A stretch of 20,071 nt of DNA from an uncultured Eubacteriales bacterium (GTDB lineage Bacteria > Bacillota > Clostridia > Monoglobales > Firm-18), in assembly GCA_905210885.1 (NCBI GenBank), contig CAJLYO010000007.1:1-20071 (forward strand), read 5' to 3'. Below the pieces are notes generated by a model. That model was not told the origin of the DNA. It ran no database searches and saw nothing but the letters and a program-made list of their open reading frames with translations. Of the stretch, positions 7,811 through 14,766 are shown in pieces; position 1 is the first letter of the stretch; each line of letters starts with the position of its first letter. A program made the translations under genes and the position numbers.

Positions 7811-8862
7811 TACCAAACATCTCCTTCCGTACTGAGTATACTTTCGATTGCTTTATCGGATTTTTTGCCCTCTGAAACCGCCTTTATTTCCCGTATGCGG
7901 TAGCCTTCGTTTATAAGTTTTTCAACTGCCGTCAAGTCAATGTCCGGCAATGCCTCAGCGGCTTCATCTATTATTGAAGGGTCATTTGGCTCTGTGATTC
8001 CAAACTCACGGCATACTGAAATTATTGAGTTCTGCTTTTGCGTCAGTAATTGAAGTGCTTGGGTATTTATTGCAAATCCGTCAGAAAGGTCGATAACATC
8101 TGAAATATTACTGTTTGTTCTCTTTGCGGCATCGGCCGCCGAGCATATTTCGGGCAGTGTTATGCTGCTTTTGAATTCCTCATTATCTATTTCAGGTAAG
8201 TCGTATGTATTTGCAGCTATATCATACCAGCACATGCCGTCCAACCGGGAATCAAGCATTGCCCCGACTTCTTCTTTTCCCTGAAGGCTCAGCTCATAGC
8301 AGCTGAGAATTTCGTCAATTGAAATTCCGTAATCCGTATAATAATATATATCCTCAGGCTTTAACGCGTTTTCGTTTACGTATTCGGAATATGCGCTTTC
8401 AATCCAAAATCGGCTGTCAAAATCTCCTTCGGCTAAATCGTATATGTCTTTAAGTGCCGATATGTCTTTATCTGTTTTTTGGATAAAGCTGTAGATGTCA
8501 ATGATTTTTTCAAAATCAAGACCGCTTTTCGCAAGGGATATGATATATTCATTTTCTGCAGTTGTCATGCCATAATAAATGCTTGCATCTATGTATTTTT
8601 TTAATGCAATATTTATATCATCTTTGTAGAGTCCGCGCGATTTCAACGTCTTTTCTATATCGCAATCTGATTTTATCCGTGTAATAATTTCATTCTCAGA
8701 TAATTCTGCACGTGTACTGTAATCCCCGGTGATATTGTCGAGCAGAACTTCGGCTTTTTGTTCATTGACTGCTTGCACTATTTTTTCGCTAAATGCGTAA
8801 ACCGCCGTAAACAGAGCCATTGCAAAAACGAAAGACAATACAACAATTTTTTTCTTTTTCAT
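7810..8862 (-). CDS. Secreted or membrane-anchored helical protein upstream of the RHS gene
   Basis: This 350-aa protein starts with MKKKK and a hydrophobic stretch (about residues 6-24), either a signal peptide or an N-terminal anchor. The rest is predicted helical and acidic. It shows loose repeats of the form G-(L/I)-S-x-D/E-x-I-x-x-x-Y (for example around GLDFEKIIDIY and GISIDEILSCYEL, and a degenerate GMCWYDIAANTY). I do not recognise a named family. Its TAA overlaps the ATG of the RHS gene (TAATG), so the two are translationally coupled and probably act together, perhaps as a chaperone, anchor or delivery partner. AAGGAGG lies 7 nt before the ATG. No convincing promoter hexamer pair was found in the AT-rich 200 bp upstream. 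Confidence 0.78.
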   Translation of the reverse strand: MKKKKIVVLSFVFAMALFTAVYAFSEKIVQAVNEQKAEVLLDNITGDYSTRAELSENEIITRIKSDCDIEKTLKSRGLYKDDINIALKKYIDASIYYGMTTAENEYIISLAKSGLDFEKIIDIYSFIQKTDKDISALKDIYDLAEGDFDSRFWIESAYSEYVNENALKPEDIYYYTDYGISIDEILSCYELSLQGKEEVGAMLDSRLDGMCWYDIAANTYDLPEIDNEEFKSSITLPEICSAADAAKRTNSNISDVIDLSDGFAINTQALQLLTQKQNSIISVCREFGITEPNDPSIIDEAAEALPDIDLTAVEKLINEGYRIREIKAVSEGKKSDKAIESILSTEGDVW

Positions 8863-9045
8863 TTGTTTTCCTCCTTGTTAATTTTGAACGTTATTATGCC
8901 GTTGAATTTGACTAAGGTACACCGCCGTATCTCTTTTTCAACAAAAAACCTTCTTGTTCAGATTGCTTTCATATATAATAACGAAACAAAAACCTAAACG
9001 GGGACAAATTTTCCGAAAAAATTTGTTTTTTTACGGTATTTCGGC

Positions 9046-9080
9046 AAAAAATCGGTCCGGCAAGGTATGCCGGACCGATT
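9046..9080 (-). terminator. Intrinsic terminator of the small spore gene
   Basis: A perfect 13-bp stem (9050-9062 with 9068-9080, arms AATCGGTCCGGCA and its complement) closes a 5-base loop. On the minus strand it is followed by a run of T (9051-9046). It starts 7 nt after the stop of the 9087-9248 gene and also insulates the RHS locus from it. Confidence 0.9.
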
Positions 9081-9086
9081 AGTGAT

Positions 9087-9248
9087 TTACAGCTTATTTT
9101 CTATTGACCATTCACGGGTTTGCTCCACGGAAGCGGTTGACGGGGAAGTTGCTTTGGTTTTTTCATCGATTTTATCCGGGTCGGCAAGTCCTAATGTGCA
9201 GTATTCGGGCACCCATTTATCCTGTTTTGTATTATTTTTCTTATCCAT
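9087..9248 (-). CDS. Small spore protein, DUF3787 (CDIF630_02480) type
   Basis: This gene encodes only 53 residues. The C-terminal half, with LADPDKIDEKTKATSPS and VEQTREWSIENK, resembles the DUF3787 signature (A-x-x-x-K..K..T-x-PS..VE-x-A-K-EW-x-x-EN) of small clostridial spore proteins. The ATG at 9248 has GAGGTG 6 nt upstream and the stop is followed by a strong terminator, so this is a complete single-gene unit. It is transcribed away from guaB. Members are known from spore proteomes but have no assigned biochemical role. The family call is from memory of the motif, not a search. Confidence 0.8.
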   Translation of the reverse strand: MDKKNNTKQDKWVPEYCTLGLADPDKIDEKTKATSPSTASVEQTREWSIENKL

Positions 9249-9304
9249 GCATATCACCTCAATAATAATTTGTAAAAAATTTTAAAAAATATTCGCGCTA
9301 AATA

Positions 9305-9334
9305 TTGACTATATGCTACAATTCTTGATATAAT
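9305..9334 (+). promoter_or_regulatory. Sigma-A promoter of guaB
   Basis: TTGACT at 9305-9310 and TATAAT at 9329-9334 are separated by 18 bp. The distance to the guaB ATG leaves a leader of about 30 nt, too short for a purine riboswitch. Confidence 0.8.
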
Positions 9335-9369
9335 AATGTAATATAAAAAACAATGGGAGGAAGGATAAA

Positions 9370-10833
9370 ATGGCGTTTAACGATAAATTCACAAAAGAGG
9401 CACTTACATTTGACGATGTACTGCTTGTTCCTCAGAAATCTGAGGTTACCCCGGACAAAGTTAATCTTACAACAAATCTTACAAAATCCATAAAGCTTAA
9501 TATTCCGGTAATGAGCGCGGCTATGGATACCGTTACGGAATCACGTCTTGCAATCGCAATTGCAAGGGAGGGCGGCATTGGTATCATACATAAAAATATG
9601 ACCATTGCCGATCAGGCAACAGAGGTTGACAAGGTTAAACGTTCGGAAAACGGAGTTATTGTTGATCCTTTTTACCTTTCGCCCGAAAACACTCTGGAGG
9701 ACGCGGACAAGCTTATGGGCAAGTATAAAATCAGCGGTGTTCCCATTACTGTTGACGGAAAACTTGTGGGCATTTTTACCAACCGTGACCTTCGTTTTGA
9801 AAAGGATTTTTCAAGAAAGCTAAGCGAGGTTATGACGAAGGACAACCTTATAACAGCCCCCGAGGGCACAACCTTAGAGCAGGCGCAGACCATTTTGCAG
9901 AAAAACAAGGTTGAAAAGCTTCCCATTGTTGATAAAAACGGATATTTAAAAGGCTTAATCACTATTAAAGATATCGAAAAGGCAGAACGCTACCCCAATT
10001 CGTCAAGGGACGAAAACGGCAGACTGCTTGTGGGTGCGGCAATCGGCATTACAAAGGACGTTTTGGAAAGAGCAGGCGCTTTGGTTGAAGCTAAAGCGGA
10101 CGTTTTGGTGCTTGATTCCGCTCACGGTCACTCAAAAAATATTATCGAATGTTTAAAACTTGTAAAATCACACTTTAATATTCCCGTAATTGCCGGAAAT
10201 ATTGCAACCGCAGAAGCTGCAGAGGACCTTATCAAAGCCGGCGCGGACGCAATTAAGGTAGGTATCGGACCCGGTTCCATATGCACAACACGTGTTGTAT
10301 CGGGTATCGGTGTTCCTCAGATTACGGCAATTTATGACGCGGCGTGCGTTGCCTCGAAGTACGGCGTTCCGGTAATTGCGGACGGCGGTATCAAATTCAG
10401 CGGCGATATAGTAAAGGCAATCGCGGCGGGCGCAGATGTTGTAATGCTGGGAAGCCTGTTTGCGGGCTGCGAGGGATCCCCCGGCGACTCTGAAATTTAC
10501 CAGGGCAGACAGTTTAAGGTTTACCGCGGCATGGGCTCGCTTGCGGCGATGGCAAAGGGCAGCAAGGACAGATACTTCCAGACAAACAGCAAAAAGCTTG
10601 TTCCGGAGGGCGTTGAGGGGCGCGTTCCCTACAAGGGCTTGCTTTCCGATACTGTGTATCAGCTTTTGGGCGGACTGCGCTCCGGTATGGGTTACTGCGG
10701 AACGCCTGACATTCCTTCGCTTAAGCGCGATGGTAAATTTGTTAAAATTACGGGTGCTGGTCTTAAAGAGAGCCATCCTCATGATATTTATATCACCAAG
10801 GAAGCGCCTAACTACACAGTAAACGAAAAATAA
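9370..10833 (+). CDS. guaB: IMP dehydrogenase
   Basis: GuaB oxidises IMP to XMP with NAD+, the committed step of GMP synthesis in the cytoplasm. The 487-aa length is standard. The N-terminal TIM-barrel part has LTFDDVLL and PVMSAAMDTVTE. Two CBS domains occupy about residues 97-205. The catalytic loop GIGPGSICTTR places the thioimidate Cys at 305, and DGGIKFSGD with GSLFAG binds the IMP phosphate. The flap motif YRGMGSL is present near residue 388. GGGAGG lies 9 nt before the ATG, a clear promoter lies upstream and a terminator follows, so it appears to be a single-gene transcript. Nothing is missing or unusual. Confidence 0.97.
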   Translation: MAFNDKFTKEALTFDDVLLVPQKSEVTPDKVNLTTNLTKSIKLNIPVMSAAMDTVTESRLAIAIAREGGIGIIHKNMTIADQATEVDKVKRSENGVIVDPFYLSPENTLEDADKLMGKYKISGVPITVDGKLVGIFTNRDLRFEKDFSRKLSEVMTKDNLITAPEGTTLEQAQTILQKNKVEKLPIVDKNGYLKGLITIKDIEKAERYPNSSRDENGRLLVGAAIGITKDVLERAGALVEAKADVLVLDSAHGHSKNIIECLKLVKSHFNIPVIAGNIATAEAAEDLIKAGADAIKVGIGPGSICTTRVVSGIGVPQITAIYDAACVASKYGVPVIADGGIKFSGDIVKAIAAGADVVMLGSLFAGCEGSPGDSEIYQGRQFKVYRGMGSLAAMAKGSKDRYFQTNSKKLVPEGVEGRVPYKGLLSDTVYQLLGGLRSGMGYCGTPDIPSLKRDGKFVKITGAGLKESHPHDIYITKEAPNYTVNEK

Positions 10834-10839
10834 AAATAT

Positions 10840-10869
10840 AAGGCTGTATCCGGCGATACAGCCTTTTTT
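10840..10869 (+). terminator. Intrinsic terminator after guaB
   Basis: The 11-bp stem AAGGCTGTATC with its complement (10840-10850, 10855-10865) has a 4-base loop CGGC and ends in six T. It lies 7 nt after the guaB stop and only 23 nt before the next start codon, so the next gene depends on readthrough or on a promoter inside guaB. Confidence 0.92.
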
Positions 10870-10891
10870 GCAAAACAAGGAGTGTATCATA

Positions 10892-11779
10892 ATGAAAGCA
10901 GCCGTCATAGATTTGGGGTCAAATGCCGTGAGAATGTTTATCGCAGAGGTAAACGAAAGTGAAATACGGGTTGTAAAGCGTTTCAGGCATAATGTCCGCT
11001 TAAGCGAGGGCATGAGCAAAACAATGACTCTTCAGCCGGAGCCGGTAAAACGAACCTTAAGCGCCCTTCGTGAGCTTAAGCAGCATATTGACGAAAGCGG
11101 TGCGGACAAGGTTATTGCGGTTGCTACGGCAGCTATGCGAAACGCAAAAAACAGGGACGAAATAATTGTTCCCCTAAAGGAAATGGGTATCGACTTAAAA
11201 ATTATTGACGGACTTACGGAGGCGCGGTACGATTATTTGGGCGTTATTAATACATTGCCGGTTAAAAACTGCGTTATAATGGATATAGGCGGCGCGAGCA
11301 CGGAGGTAATTGCCGTTAAAGACGGCGTGAACACGGATATGATAAGCCTGCCTTTCGGCGCGGTTGTTTTAAAGGAAAACTATATTCCGGATAACGATGC
11401 GGAAAACTGCACGAAAGACGCCGAGATTTTTGCGGAAAATCAGCTTTCAAAGCTTGCGTTTCTGGATGGTACGCAAGGCTGTGATTTGGTGGTTTTGGGC
11501 GGAACGGGGCGCGCCCTGGGGCAGATTAACGAAAACAGCACCGATATCCCCAACGGCTACATGGTAACTGTGCAAAGAGCAAAGGAGATAATGCACCGAA
11601 TATATAATATGACGGTTTCGGAAATCGAAAACGGCGTTACGGTGGAAAAAAAGCGCGCGGATATTGTGAAATCCGGTTTTGTTCTCCTTGAAAAAATGGC
11701 GGACCGTATATCCGCGGAAAAAATAATTATCGGGCGGTGCGGCGTCAGGGAGGGGATATTGTATGAAATGGGCCGTTAA
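10892..11779 (+). CDS. Ppx/GppA family phosphatase, short form
   Basis: This family hydrolyses polyphosphate ends or converts pppGpp to ppGpp. The 295-aa protein contains only the two ASKHA-fold domains, without the C-terminal HD-like domain of the approximately 500-residue E. coli Ppx and GppA. Visible motifs are the first phosphate loop DLGSN (7-11), ATAAMRNAKN (78-87), the catalytic Glu in GLTEAR (Glu 110) and the second phosphate loop DIGGAST (131-137), followed by VLGGTGRAL. The ATG at 10892 is chosen over an upstream frame opening at 10868 because AAGGAG lies 9 nt before it and the upstream start would fall inside the terminator. The gene overlaps the next by 17 bp. Substrate (polyP or pppGpp) cannot be decided from sequence. 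Confidence 0.88.
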   Translation: MKAAVIDLGSNAVRMFIAEVNESEIRVVKRFRHNVRLSEGMSKTMTLQPEPVKRTLSALRELKQHIDESGADKVIAVATAAMRNAKNRDEIIVPLKEMGIDLKIIDGLTEARYDYLGVINTLPVKNCVIMDIGGASTEVIAVKDGVNTDMISLPFGAVVLKENYIPDNDAENCTKDAEIFAENQLSKLAFLDGTQGCDLVVLGGTGRALGQINENSTDIPNGYMVTVQRAKEIMHRIYNMTVSEIENGVTVEKKRADIVKSGFVLLEKMADRISAEKIIIGRCGVREGILYEMGR

Positions 11780-12707
11780 GCTGTGTTTGGCACCCATGGC
11801 AGGGGTTGCGGATAAGGCGTTTCGGCTTATTGCGTCGGAGTTCGGCGCAGACCTTACCGTTTCCGAAATGATTAGCATTAAGGGGCTTTATTATAATGAT
11901 AAAAAAACGGCTCAGCTTTTGGAAAACCCCGAAAACTGCACGTCCTCCGTTCAGCTTTTCGGTCACGAGCCGGAGATTTTCAGCGCCGTTGTGCCGAAAG
12001 CCCTTGAGTACGGGGCACAGTATCTTGATATAAACTGCGGCTGTCCGGCAAAGAAAATAATTTCAAACGGCGACGGCAGTGCGCTTATGAAAAATCCAGG
12101 TTTAATAGGGGAAATAGTAAACGCCGCCGTGAAAGCATCGTCCGTTCCGGTTAGCGTAAAGCTGCGTCTGGGGTGGGACGAAAATTCAAAAAATGCCGCG
12201 GAATGTGCAAAAATCGCATGCGAAAACGGCGCTTCGTTTATAGCGGTTCACGGCAGAACAACCGTCCAAGGCTACAGCGGAACGGCAGACCTTGACGGAA
12301 TAAGGGAGGTTGTCCATGCGGTTAATGTACCGGTAATCGGAAACGGCGATATAAAGACATGTGCCGACGCGAAAAAAATGCTTGATTATACCGGCTGTGC
12401 CGGAATAATGGTAGGCAGAGCGGCTTTGGGGAATATATATTTTATAAAACAGCTGTCACATTATTTGAAAACCGGCGAGGAGCTTCCGCCGCAGACAGAC
12501 CTTGAGCGGCTAAACCTTGCAAAACGGCATATCGGGCTTATAGTAAAATACAAGGGCGAGCAAAACGGAATAAAGGAGGCGCGCAAGCATGCCCTTTGGT
12601 ACGTTAAGGGTATGAAAAACAACGTGCGCTATAAAGACGAGCTTGTCCGCGCAAAAACCTACGGCGAAATGTGCGGCGTTTTGGACGCACTTGCAGACAC
12701 GCTGTAA
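11763..12707 (+). CDS. dusB: tRNA-dihydrouridine synthase, DusB type
   Basis: Dus enzymes reduce uridines in the tRNA D-loop with FMN and NADPH. The 314-aa length is usual. The N-terminal TIM barrel begins with LAPMAGVADKAFR. YLDINCGCP carries the catalytic Cys (residue 94), followed by the lysine-rich loop AKKI. Further marks are the HGRT motif, VIGNGDI and the phosphate-binding GIMVGRAALGN; the C-terminal helical domain follows. The ATG lies within the end of the Ppx/GppA gene, with GGGAGGGGA about 10 nt upstream, so the two genes are translationally coupled. The DusB/NifR3 subgroup is the common one in Firmicutes. The assignment to the family is firm, to the exact uridine position less so. 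Confidence 0.93.
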   Translation: MKWAVKLCLAPMAGVADKAFRLIASEFGADLTVSEMISIKGLYYNDKKTAQLLENPENCTSSVQLFGHEPEIFSAVVPKALEYGAQYLDINCGCPAKKIISNGDGSALMKNPGLIGEIVNAAVKASSVPVSVKLRLGWDENSKNAAECAKIACENGASFIAVHGRTTVQGYSGTADLDGIREVVHAVNVPVIGNGDIKTCADAKKMLDYTGCAGIMVGRAALGNIYFIKQLSHYLKTGEELPPQTDLERLNLAKRHIGLIVKYKGEQNGIKEARKHALWYVKGMKNNVRYKDELVRAKTYGEMCGVLDALADTL

Positions 12708-12737
12708 CTAAAATCAAGAACGATCAGAGGGTATTAA

Positions 12738-12851
12738 ATGTATATCAAAAAAGCGGCGAGATTAACACCGTTTACGTTTATGCGGAACCGCACAAAAACA
12801 CTCGGGCGCGGCAACGACTGCTGTGATTTTTGTATAAAGGCGGTAAAATAA
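12738..12851 (+). CDS. Possible 37-aa Cys-rich peptide
   Basis: A short frame encodes a basic peptide beginning MYIKKAARLTPF and ending with a CCDFC cluster and IKAVK. An AGAGGG-like site lies 6 nt before the ATG, the codon use resembles the neighbours, and a terminator begins at its stop codon. It lies 30 nt after dusB and may be the last gene of that operon. I recognise no family. It could equally be a chance frame or the remnant of a longer gene. Three cysteines close together would suit metal binding, but this is speculation. Confidence 0.35.
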   Translation: MYIKKAARLTPFTFMRNRTKTLGRGNDCCDFCIKAVK

Positions 12852-12886
12852 AAAAACATGGACGGTTTTTGCCGTCCGTGTTTTTT
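12851..12886. terminator. Bidirectional terminator between convergent operons
   Basis: The arms 12851-12865 and 12872-12886 (core ACATGGACGG with CCGTCCGTGT, one G-T pair) close a 6-base loop. A-run and T-run flank the core, so it can stop transcription from dusB on the plus strand and from the flavodoxin gene on the minus strand. Confidence 0.88.
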
Positions 12887-12890
12887 GAAA

Positions 12891-13322
12891 TTATAAGCTT
12901 GCTGCGGCTTTTCCGAACTCGCGGCAACTGTTTAGCCCGGTTTCGTCCGGCATGTCGTTTATAATAAGACCTTCGCCGCCGACCAACTTTGCACCGGCGC
13001 TTGTAACGCGCTCTTCCCAATTGCGCATCCATTCGCCGTCACCCCAGCCGTAAGAGCCGAAAAGAGCAACGTTTTTACCTGAAATTTTCGGTTCAAGCTC
13101 GGTGAAAAACGGCTCAAATTCTGCCTCCTCCAAAACCTCGGCACCCATTGCAGGGCAGCCCAAAATCAAGGTGTCATAGCCTGCTGCGGCATCTGCCGAA
13201 ATTTCCGAAACCGTAAAATATGCCGTGACCGGATTAACTTCCTTTGCTCCTTCGGCTATTGCTGCTGCCATAGCCTCCGTATTTCCTGTTGCGCTCCAAT
13301 AAATAATTGCTGTTTTACTCAT
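12891..13322 (-). CDS. Flavodoxin
   Basis: This 143-aa protein is a short-chain flavodoxin, a soluble FMN electron carrier. The FMN-phosphate loop SATGNT is at residues 10-15, after the first strand TAIIYW. The segment LILGCPAMGAE fits the first isoalloxazine loop, and ALFGSYGWGDGEW the second. AAGGAGG lies 8 nt before the ATG. The gene follows the DUF3793 gene by 54 nt on the same strand with no terminator between them, so one transcript is likely. Flavodoxins commonly replace ferredoxin when iron is scarce, which fits a metal-type operator upstream. The partner enzyme is not in the window. Confidence 0.93.
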   Translation of the reverse strand: MSKTAIIYWSATGNTEAMAAAIAEGAKEVNPVTAYFTVSEISADAAAGYDTLILGCPAMGAEVLEEAEFEPFFTELEPKISGKNVALFGSYGWGDGEWMRNWEERVTSAGAKLVGGEGLIINDMPDETGLNSCREFGKAAASL

Positions 13323-13376
13323 TAATATTGCCTCCTTATTTATACATTATCGGATTTCTCCGGTAATACTTCCTTA

Positions 13377-13931
13377 TTATGCCGCACAGAATATCTGCGC
13401 AAGTGTTTTGCCGCCGCTTGTAATATGTTTTACAAGCGCTGTTCTGCATGCCTTAAAACGGCAGAACAGCTTTTTTGCCTCCTCTGCATTACGGTATACT
13501 TTCCATTCGCCCACCAAAAGACAGCCTTCGCCCCTGTGAGCGATAAAGCAGTATATGTCGTGCAGAGGGTAGCCGAGAAACACGCCTATTTCATGGGGAA
13601 AGTTTTCGCAGTCAAGACGTTTTTTCAGTATGCCGAGATAATCCGCAAAACTGCCGTTTCCCGGATAGCCGTACCCTGCAAGAAATGCACGGTTATTGTA
13701 TAGCCGCAAATGCTTTTCAAGCACATTTTTCCGATATACCATAACAAGCGCGCGCTTTTCACATTCATGCAGAATTTCAATGTAAATGCCTTTACTGTTC
13801 AGTTCGCTGTTAAGCCTTCTCAGCTTGTCTTTCAGGTCCGGAAAGCAAGATTTCTGAAAAGCGGCAAGATTTGCCGGTTTTATTCCCGCAAACGCAGGTG
13901 CACAGTGATGCGCAAGCAGTGTTTCCAACAT
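13377..13931 (-). CDS. DUF3793 family protein
   Basis: This 184-aa protein begins MLETLLAHHCAPAFAGIK, the highly typical N-terminus of DUF3793 (HCAP..AG.K..NL). Later conserved-looking parts are GYPLHDIYCFI and a short GEWKVY segment. The family is known from clostridia and is often next to flavodoxin or iron-related genes; its function is not established. The ATG at 13931 is chosen over one at 13988 because AAGGAG lies 6 nt upstream, while the longer start has no recognisable site and would put a palindrome inside the coding frame. It is the first gene of a two-gene unit with the flavodoxin. A role in redox or metal homeostasis is inferred from the neighbour and operator only. Confidence 0.85.
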   Translation of the reverse strand: MLETLLAHHCAPAFAGIKPANLAAFQKSCFPDLKDKLRRLNSELNSKGIYIEILHECEKRALVMVYRKNVLEKHLRLYNNRAFLAGYGYPGNGSFADYLGILKKRLDCENFPHEIGVFLGYPLHDIYCFIAHRGEGCLLVGEWKVYRNAEEAKKLFCRFKACRTALVKHITSGGKTLAQIFCAA

Positions 13932-13949
13932 GTTAAACTCCTTTACTAA

Positions 13950-13965
13950 GTTAGTTTTAACTAAC
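13950..13965. promoter_or_regulatory. Palindrome in the leader, second operator candidate
   Basis: GTTAGTT and AACTAAC form a perfect inverted repeat around TT. It lies in the leader just upstream of the DUF3793 ribosome binding site. Its half-site GTTAG also occurs in the palindrome at 14017-14036, which suggests one regulator binding both. Confidence 0.55.
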
Positions 13966-14016
13966 TCGGATTTCAAAAATAAGAGCACTGCTTTATATGA
14001 TTAACGGTACTCTGGA

Positions 14017-14036
14017 TAGTTAGTCTTTGCTAACTA
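14017..14036. promoter_or_regulatory. Operator candidate over the transcription start
   Basis: TAGTTAG and CTAACTA form a perfect 7-bp inverted repeat separated by 6 bases. It begins 5 bp downstream of the -10 element at 14047-14042 on the minus strand and therefore covers the expected start of transcription. A bound protein there would block the promoter. A DtxR/IdeR-like iron regulator is a reasonable guess given the flavodoxin, but a MarR-type repressor is also possible. Confidence 0.6.
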
Positions 14037-14041
14037 AACTA

Positions 14042-14070
14042 ATGATAACATATTTTTCTCACAGTGTCAA
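14042..14070 (-). promoter_or_regulatory. Sigma-A promoter of the DUF3793-flavodoxin operon
   Basis: On the minus strand TTGACA (14070-14065) and TATCAT (14047-14042) are separated by 17 bp, with a consensus -35. It is one of the best promoter matches in the window. Confidence 0.85.
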
Positions 14071-14102
14071 TAGTTTTATTGATTTTTTCGCAAAATAATC
14101 AT

Positions 14103-14128
14103 TCCAAACCGTATATGGGCAGTTGTAT
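14103..14128 (-). repeat. Possible fragment duplicated from the XRE gene end
   Basis: The 11-base TCCAAACCGTA and the 9-base CAGTTGTAT here recur in the same order at 14417-14427 and 14447-14455, at the 3' end of the XRE gene, but with a shorter spacer. Together with the element at 14194-14350 lying between them, this may be the trace of a duplication or of a second XRE gene. Chance similarity is possible. Confidence 0.35.
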
Positions 14129-14193
14129 GTTTTTATTTATACTTTATTTGACATTACCGAAATCGGAAATTTGACGTTATCGTTGCACGATCA

Positions 14194-14350
14194 GTAGGGA
14201 ACGACCTATGTGTCGTTCCGTCATGTACAATGCTGCACCCCGTCATTGTAGGGGCGGATACTATCCGCCCGAAAAAAATCCAAGTATAATATTGCCTTCG
14301 TTTCGGAGTTATCTGAAAACGGGCGGAACGACACATAGGTCGTTCCCTAC
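14194..14350. repeat. MITE-like element with 27-bp perfect terminal inverted repeats
   Basis: The 27 bases at 14194-14220 are the exact reverse complement of 14324-14350. Each end also folds on itself (GGAACGAC with GTCGTTCC around CTATGT). A further palindrome GGGCGGATA-C-TATCCGCCC lies inside at 14252-14270, the same arms as at 115-134. There is no open frame and no obvious target-site duplication. It fills most of the 340-bp gap between the flavodoxin operon promoter and the XRE gene. A diverged short relative is at 1576-1654. Such non-autonomous palindromic repeats are moved or copied by enzymes encoded elsewhere; which one is unknown. Confidence 0.8.
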
Positions 14351-14412
14351 GTATTACATTTATAGGACACAAGTTTTCATGACCATATGTTACAGCGAAA
14401 CGCAGTCGTTTA

Positions 14413-14652
14413 CTACTCCAAACCGTAAAAGAAATCATCGTACGAACAGTTGTATATTTTCTTAAGTTCAATTATCACGCTTGCCCGTATATTCAATTCG
14501 CCGGCTTCGTACTTTGCATACGTGCTTCTGCTTATATCACAGCCGCGCCGCTGCAGCTCGGCACAAAGCTTTTCCTGTGAAATACCGTACTTGATTCTCA
14601 GTCTGCCCAAATTGTCACCCATGTTACGGTCGCGTCTGATTTTCTGTTCCAT
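14413..14652 (-). CDS. XRE-family helix-turn-helix regulator
   Basis: This 79-aa protein is almost entirely one Cro/C1-type DNA-binding domain: LGRLRIKYGISQEKLCAEL contains the first helices, and ISRSTYAKYEAGELN the recognition helix region, followed by IIELKKIYNCSYDDFF. The ATG at 14652 has GAGGTG 5 nt upstream; a longer frame up to 14814 would run through the promoter region and is rejected. It is divergent from the SLOG-domain gene at 14767, with a 13-bp inverted repeat between them. This is the arrangement of a local repressor that controls itself and its neighbour. It has no sensor domain of its own. Confidence 0.88.
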   Translation of the reverse strand: MEQKIRRDRNMGDNLGRLRIKYGISQEKLCAELQRRGCDISRSTYAKYEAGELNIRASVIIELKKIYNCSYDDFFYGLE

Positions 14653-14673
14653 AAAATCACCTCGCACAGTAAT

Positions 14674-14752
14674 TTTTGACCAGTATTGGTTGCAATAATA
14701 GATATTATATGATATAATTAACCCAAAATATTGTTCGCTATACTGGTCAAAA
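14674..14752. promoter_or_regulatory. 13-bp inverted repeat bracketing the divergent promoters
   Basis: TTTTGACCAGTAT at 14674-14686 and its exact reverse complement at 14740-14752 flank the space between the XRE and SLOG genes, 53 bp apart. The left copy lies between the XRE start and the plus-strand -35, the right copy just before the SLOG ribosome binding site. Two operators allowing DNA looping by the XRE protein are plausible. Confidence 0.65.
14690..14718 (+). promoter_or_regulatory. Sigma-A promoter of the SLOG gene
   Basis: TTGCAA (14690-14695) and TATAAT (14713-14718) are separated by 17 bp and lie between the two halves of the inverted repeat. Confidence 0.7.
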
Positions 14753-14766
14753 TGAGGAGAATAATT

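Noticed and set aside
9266..9295. A sigma-G-like promoter (CGAATA, 17 bp, CAAATTA) for the small spore gene on the minus strand
   Set aside because: The predicted start of transcription would fall inside the ribosome binding site at 9255-9260, leaving no usable leader.
9335..9369. A purine riboswitch in front of guaB
   Set aside because: Only about 30 nt separate the predicted transcription start from the ATG, too few for an aptamer and expression platform.
10168..11019. A 283-codon open frame on the minus strand across the guaB end
   Set aside because: It is antisense to guaB and the Ppx/GppA gene, crosses the terminator and resembles no protein family; it is a shadow of biased codon use.
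14194..14350. A complete insertion sequence
   Set aside because: There is no transposase frame within the 157 bp and no clear target-site duplication; only a non-autonomous element is supported.
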